Part shown: positions 59,431-64,000 of the stretch, piece after piece | Position numbering within the stretch: the stretch's first letter is position 1 | Layout of the letters: each line of letters starts with the position of its first letter | DNA from: Candidatus Ichthyocystis sparus | Lineage (GTDB): Bacteria; Pseudomonadota; Gammaproteobacteria; Burkholderiales; 2013Ark19i | Direction of reading: 5' to 3' | Assembly: GCF_900078745.1 (NCBI RefSeq) | Contig: NZ_FKII01000079.1 | Coordinates: 1-64,000 of the forward strand | Length of the DNA: 64,000 nt | Made by a program: the position numbers and the translations under genes | The notes under the pieces: model-generated | Databases searched by the model: none | The model's input: only the letters and a program-made list of their open reading frames with translations | Told to the model about the DNA's origin: nothing

Positions 59431-61440
59431 GTGGTGAGTGTAATGAAAGGGTGTTTGTGTTCCTATATTGTGTTACACGAGAGTCTTTAGGTGACCTTAT
59501 AAGGTCTTTACGATGTGTGTTGCGCTACGATTGAAGGTTTTGCTTGATGATTAGTATTCTCGTTTAGTTTACGTAGGTTCTGTATCTTGCTTAGTATTAT
59601 TTTTGGTGGTTGCACTGCTTTTTCATTTTTTAAGTATGTTACGTGTTTTTTATATCTATGACTTTCTTGTTTTTGTGGTAGTTTTTTTAGAAAATATTGA
59701 AATATAATTAATTATTAAATCAACATTAAGCTAACAATAAGATCTGAATGTGATGGCTTGTGTTGTTTTGTGTCATGCTAGATTTTGTAATTTTTGTTCC
59801 GTTGTGAGTTGATAGCGGTGATTTTGGATTTTGCTAACAAAGGTTTTTAGATTTAGATAAATGTTATTGGTATTTTTTTGGTAATTTCTGCAATCAATGA
59901 AGTAGATAATAGTTTGTATCAATGATTGCGAGTACCAATCAAATAATTGTATATCTTGCGTATGTAGTAAGTACAACAAAATTATATGTATATTTACTGA
60001 AAAGGTTATACATGTATCGTATTATTAATCTCTGTCAAAACAATATTATCTATAACGTTAAATTGTATGTTATTTATTAAATGACCTACTTTATGTAATA
60101 TATTGATATATGAATTTTGTACTTTGTTTGAATATTTGGTACTTTTATATCCACAATGTTTAATGCACGTTGCGGTATTTTTTGGTGAGTTATTGTGGCA
60201 TGATTAGCATTGTTTATTCAATTTGTTCTTTGAATTGACATTAGGTGTTTAGATAATGATGTAAGTACTGCTATTAGCCAAATTGAAGATAGATGTTTGG
60301 GGTTTAGATTAGTTAAGAACTAAGAATATTAATGAAGTCGTATATACTTAATTCTGGCACAGTAAGGTTGTTCCTTTAGTTGAGCTTATGTATTCTAATA
60401 ACAGTTTAATGCTAATGATAATATTTCAAGTGGTAAAGGCTTGTTACTGTTATTGATAGTCATGTGTTTTTATCTTAACAATTACTTTATTTACTAACGT
60501 ATGTTGTTGATAAAAGAATCTCTACCGTAGTTTCTTCAGGCTTTTAAGAGATAATTATTTTGTGCGTAAATCATGCTTATTTTTAATTATTCATATTTTT
60601 TGTTTTCTAGAGAACAACATGTGCCTCTAGTGTTTGCTTTGGTTAATTTACGATTACATTATAAGGTTAAAAATGTAGATAACATTGATATTTGTATTTT
60701 TGACAAAAGTTTTTCTATGGATTGCATAACTCTCAGTTGAAAGTAATGAGTGGTTGATGTAGCGGCACCATCTATACTTTAGAGGCTAGAGGACAAAGAT
60801 TCTTTATTTACAATTTGTTTTGGATACTTATGTTACGGTCAATGGTGATAAGATGGATGATATAGCTAAGAGTAGCGGTGCGGTGAAAACTGTAGGTTTA
60901 TTTTGTTTTGTATTCTGCTTATAGCTGTAAGGCAGCAAGTTCCACCATTTTAGGTGATAATAGCCTTCTAATAATTTTAATTTTATTACACATAGTATGT
61001 GTGGTTTATTTTTTGTTAGTATTTCCATTAATTGTTCTATAAGTTCGTATCCTACACGACTGTAGATTGTTGTTTTTTTAACGGATAATTTTCATCATAC
61101 GGTACATCATTATCCGCTTATGCTGGTGGTGGGTGGGTTGTGCTCGTGGGTTTTTGGCTTTATTGAATATTTGTTCAGTATTTATTGATTGATGTGCGGT
61201 TTGTTTGCGTTATTTATTCGTTATTGTTTGTGAATTTTTTTGTAGTAATAACATGTGCAGTGGTACACATGTATGTGTTGTGTTGCCCATGGATTTTATG
61301 CTTCTGTGCTGTTACTAGTCTGGGATATTGCTCCGTACTCTGGGTGTGTTTTTTGGTTGTAGATAGTTTCTATTAGGTAGTGGTAATGTTGCTGTTAGGT
61401 GGTGGGAACATTAACAGTCAATTTAAGCAAGAGGTTAGGT
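59431..61440. other. 2-kb AT-rich region between the two paralogues
   Basis: I see no supported gene or RNA. Small frames of 60-70 codons at 59773-59979 and 60828-61028 (minus) look like chance. An inverted repeat cggataat / attatccg lies at 61082-61116 with a 19-base loop. A plus-strand hydrophobic Cys-rich frame at 61185-61376 (63 codons) ends 64 bases before paralogue B, like the one before paralogue A. The last 70 bases share short words with the A upstream region, such as tttctatt-aggta and ttaacag. Confidence 0.5.
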
Positions 61441-64000
61441 GTGAATTCCTTAACTGGAGCTGGAGCTGGAGCTGATCCCTTTAGTGATTATCATACTGAT
61501 CAAAGTACAAGTGGTAGTTTGCAGCAAGTTCAGTCTCTTCCCGTTAGCGTAGTTGCTGGGGCTACCTGTGCTACTGCTTCAATTACTTCTTCTACCACCT
61601 TTACTAACACCGTTACCTCTATAGGTAAGGGCAAGAGTAGAAAGAGCAAGGGTTCTCCACCTAAGAGGGCTATTGCTTCTAAAACTATTACATCTGTGGT
61701 AAAAAAAATTGCTCCTGCTTCATTTGTTATTGCTCCAGCTGCTATTGTTTCAGTTACTCCTGCCCCAGTTACTTCTGCTCCAGTAGTGACTTGTCATCGT
61801 CCTGTTAGCCTCGCCTCCTTTGATACTCTAGATTATTGTGGTTTTAAGGTTTTGGCTTCAGATTTACTGGCTCTGTTTGCTATGGAAAATGATTTTTTAC
61901 GTGCTGTTGAGAAGAATGCTTCTGTAACTTTTAGAGCTTATATTTTGAAACATTTTTCTGTACATGGAATACTAAAAGAAAGCGAAATTTCTTTGTGCCG
62001 CCATGAATTGTTTGCTAACGCTTTAGGATATGCGGTTACTTTTTTTAATAGCGCATACCTTAAAAAGATTAGTTTTAAGGTTGAGTCTTCCTTGCTTCTC
62101 TCCAAAGGAGAGAGGAGGACCTTTAGATCTGAGGAAGTCACAGAATTTGTTAAAAAGTTTAGTGATAAGACAATTACTAAGGTTAATGATTGTCTGTCAT
62201 ATGTATGGAGTTGTGAGACTTCCAGTGACTCTTTGAATAGTATTTCTTCTGGAAAAACTGCAACTATCACTTCTTTCCCTGGATCATTAGCCAATGCTAA
62301 TTTCACCTACGTTCCACCTTCCGTTAAATGTGTTAGCCTGCTAGGATTTACTGTACTTCCTGATGTTGATAGAACATTTAAGCGCATTATTTCTGAAATT
62401 ACTTTATCTGCTAAGCGTACTTATTCAGATATGGTAAGTAATGAATTATCCGTGAATATGACCAAGCTTACAGTAATTGAACGGTATATTTGGTGCCTAA
62501 CTTATAAGCCATTGTACGAGACTAATGTCGTTGCTAGTTGTATTTTAGGTTATTACGCGAGGTGCCGTCCCGATTTTATTGGTTATCTTTCTAGTGTACA
62601 GGTATTATTTGATCCTTCCAGACGTATATTAGCGCCATTGACTGGTCGTGGATTAAGGGATTTTTTGGTACGTGTAGATGATGCTGTTAGAGGCGCTATA
62701 CTATCTACTTTTAGGCTAGAGTGGAGTAGATCTACCGGAAGTGTTTTTACTGCTGTAGACGCTGAAGTGGAGTCATCGAGTACTCCTACTATTTGTGGAA
62801 GAGATTTTGTTAGCACTCAAAAAAATGCTGGAGTTCCTTTGTTGGCAATTTCAGCCTACAGTGGAATTATTGAAAAGAGAGGTTCTTTATCGCAAACCGT
62901 TGGTGTTGGCTTTGCTAGTAGTTCTAGGTCTTCTCAATCGATACCACAATTAGGATCTGAGACAAGTCATCCTTCTAGTATGTTTACAGTTTGTGGTGAT
63001 TCTGGTTCTGCTTATATGCCTTCTGCTGAAGTTGTGCAGCGACCTACTGTTGCAACATTTATTGCTGAAGCTTCATCTGGTATTGCTTCTGCTGATTTTG
63101 TTTCTGTTACGAGAGCTGCTGATGTTGTTTCTGTGATAGGAACTTCGGGCAGTGTAGATTATTCACCTTTATCTGGGTTAGAGGCACTTGGTTCTGGTAT
63201 CGTTTTACCTACTAGATCAAATGTGTCTGGCTATGTTGCTCCGGATGTGTCTGAAGATGTGGTTGCATCTACCAGTTATGTTTCCTCGGGTGGGTCGGGA
63301 GATGAATCTCCTTTTGTTTCATCTCAACTAGTTGCATTGGTTGGCGATGTTTATTCATCTTCTCCAGAGCAATCTGTGTTGATTGGTGAAGTTGCTACAT
63401 CGGATACGAGGGGTATTGCTGCTTCTGAACCGGTGACTGCGGGATGTGAGATTGATTTACATTTAATTTTACGTGAATTGGGAATAGTTCCTGAAGACTT
63501 ACCTAGTTCAGATGTGTCTTATGAGGGTACTGCATTTGCTGATCTTTTTCCCGTGTCTAGAAGTTCAGATGGTGGTGGAGATTCTTCAACTTTAACTGCA
63601 CTTTTATCTTCTCCCTTATCTGAGGTTGCAGAATCGGATTCTTCCTTAGAGGATCATGAAATATCTGAGACGGTTGTTGTTACTTCAGTGTTGGGAAGTT
63701 TGGAGAGAGTAAATTCTCCATCTTTATCTTTGTCTTTATCTGAGACGCTAGCGTTAGTTGCTGCTGCTTCAGAAGAATATGAGTCATCTTGGAGGGGGGT
63801 TACCTCTGTACCGGGAAGTTTAGGGGGATTAGATTCTTTACCTCCTGTACTTTCGCCCGTACCTTTATCTGAGCCAGGGGTAGTGGTTGATATTTCTTCG
63901 TCTTCTGTACCTTTTACAGAACCTACTGCGCTGGTTAGGGAAGTTGGTTCACCTATAGCCAGTGCTGTTTCTTTATCGGAGGATTTAGTAGGTGGATTGA
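61441..64000 (+). CDS. Large orphan low-complexity protein, paralogue B (runs past window end)
   Basis: The frame from GTG 61441 stays open for 853 codons to the window edge, so the 3' end is missing. Upstream aagaggttaggt is a ribosome-binding site placed as in paralogue A. The N-terminus NSLTGAGAGAD and GSLQQVQSLP match A's KPVTGTGTGTEAGAD and GGLQQVQVSS. A basic stretch (GKGKSRKSKGSPPKR) and the shared core follow at about residues 123-480 (SFDTLDYCGF, FSVHG, ERYIWCLT, RGLRDFLVRVDDAVRG, FRLEW, AGVPLLA). The tail is Ser/Val/Glu-rich with loose LSE repeats but not the repeat of A. Function is unknown. Confidence 0.85.
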   Translation, partial: MNSLTGAGAGADPFSDYHTDQSTSGSLQQVQSLPVSVVAGATCATASITSSTTFTNTVTSIGKGKSRKSKGSPPKRAIASKTITSVVKKIAPASFVIAPAAIVSVTPAPVTSAPVVTCHRPVSLASFDTLDYCGFKVLASDLLALFAMENDFLRAVEKNASVTFRAYILKHFSVHGILKESEISLCRHELFANALGYAVTFFNSAYLKKISFKVESSLLLSKGERRTFRSEEVTEFVKKFSDKTITKVNDCLSYVWSCETSSDSLNSISSGKTATITSFPGSLANANFTYVPPSVKCVSLLGFTVLPDVDRTFKRIISEITLSAKRTYSDMVSNELSVNMTKLTVIERYIWCLTYKPLYETNVVASCILGYYARCRPDFIGYLSSVQVLFDPSRRILAPLTGRGLRDFLVRVDDAVRGAILSTFRLEWSRSTGSVFTAVDAEVESSSTPTICGRDFVSTQKNAGVPLLAISAYSGIIEKRGSLSQTVGVGFASSSRSSQSIPQLGSETSHPSSMFTVCGDSGSAYMPSAEVVQRPTVATFIAEASSGIASADFVSVTRAADVVSVIGTSGSVDYSPLSGLEALGSGIVLPTRSNVSGYVAPDVSEDVVASTSYVSSGGSGDESPFVSSQLVALVGDVYSSSPEQSVLIGEVATSDTRGIAASEPVTAGCEIDLHLILRELGIVPEDLPSSDVSYEGTAFADLFPVSRSSDGGGDSSTLTALLSSPLSEVAESDSSLEDHEISETVVVTSVLGSLERVNSPSLSLSLSETLALVAAASEEYESSWRGVTSVPGSLGGLDSLPPVLSPVPLSEPGVVVDISSSSVPFTEPTALVREVGSPIASAVSLSEDLVGGL

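Noticed and set aside
61082-61116. Inverted repeat cggataat / attatccg considered as a terminator
   Set aside because: The stem is AT-rich with a 19-base loop and no T-run, and no gene ends nearby.

Overview
The window looks like chromosomal DNA from an AT-rich, host-associated proteobacterium, most likely a betaproteobacterium with a reduced but metabolically competent genome. The evidence is gene order: iscRSUA-hscBA-fdx-iscX, dnaQ-rnhA-methyltransferase-gloB, tRNA-Leu-tig-clpP-clpX-lon-hupB-tRNA-tRNA-ppiD, and mltG-tmk-holB-pilZ next to ygfZ are all proteobacterial neighbourhoods. Conserved housekeeping islands separated by AT-rich gene-free stretches, decayed genes and large low-complexity lineage-specific proteins resemble intracellular fish pathogens such as Candidatus Ichthyocystis. 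That taxon is an inference from style and was not tested.

Layout. Positions 1-256 hold the 3' end of a 5S rRNA, its terminator and tRNA-Arg. Positions 784-4808 hold a gluconeogenic/pentose-phosphate cluster (fbp, tkt, gap). From 12156 down to 4798, on the minus strand, lies a complete ISC iron-sulfur assembly operon followed by an M61 peptidase. DNA-maintenance genes follow (dnaQ, rnhA), then a methyltransferase and the divergent gloB. lysC, carA and carB form an overlapping operon (15751-21359) that converges on greA and a nitronate-monooxygenase-like gene. A poorly conserved island (22840-26416) carries an IS30 transposase remnant, an orphan gene and a squalene/phytoene-synthase-like gene with altered catalytic motifs. 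Positions 26417-35145 are a proteostasis block (tig, clpP, clpX, lon, hupB, ppiD) with three tRNAs. Next come mfd, an LplT-like transporter, an alanine/sodium symporter and radA.

Downstream of radA, a radA-3'-end plus orphan-gene segment was tandemly duplicated. In the first copy the orphan gene has decayed; in the second copy the radA part has decayed and the orphan gene (600 aa) is intact. Positions 46800-54902 return to housekeeping genes: typA, ygfZ, mltG-tmk-holB-pilZ, and an RNase R/II exoribonuclease.

The last 9 kb is the most unusual part. Two large paralogous genes, 56353-59430 (1025 aa) and 61441 to beyond the window end (at least 853 codons, GTG start), share a start region, a basic segment, a conserved core of about 350 residues and a long Ser/Val/Pro/Glu-rich tail. 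The first also carries a 61-66-residue tandem repeat and a strongly basic C-terminus. They match no family I recognise and may be secreted or surface proteins of a larger family. The other notable finding is an IscR that keeps the ungapped family alignment but lacks three of the four residues that bind the [2Fe-2S] cluster in the E. coli protein.
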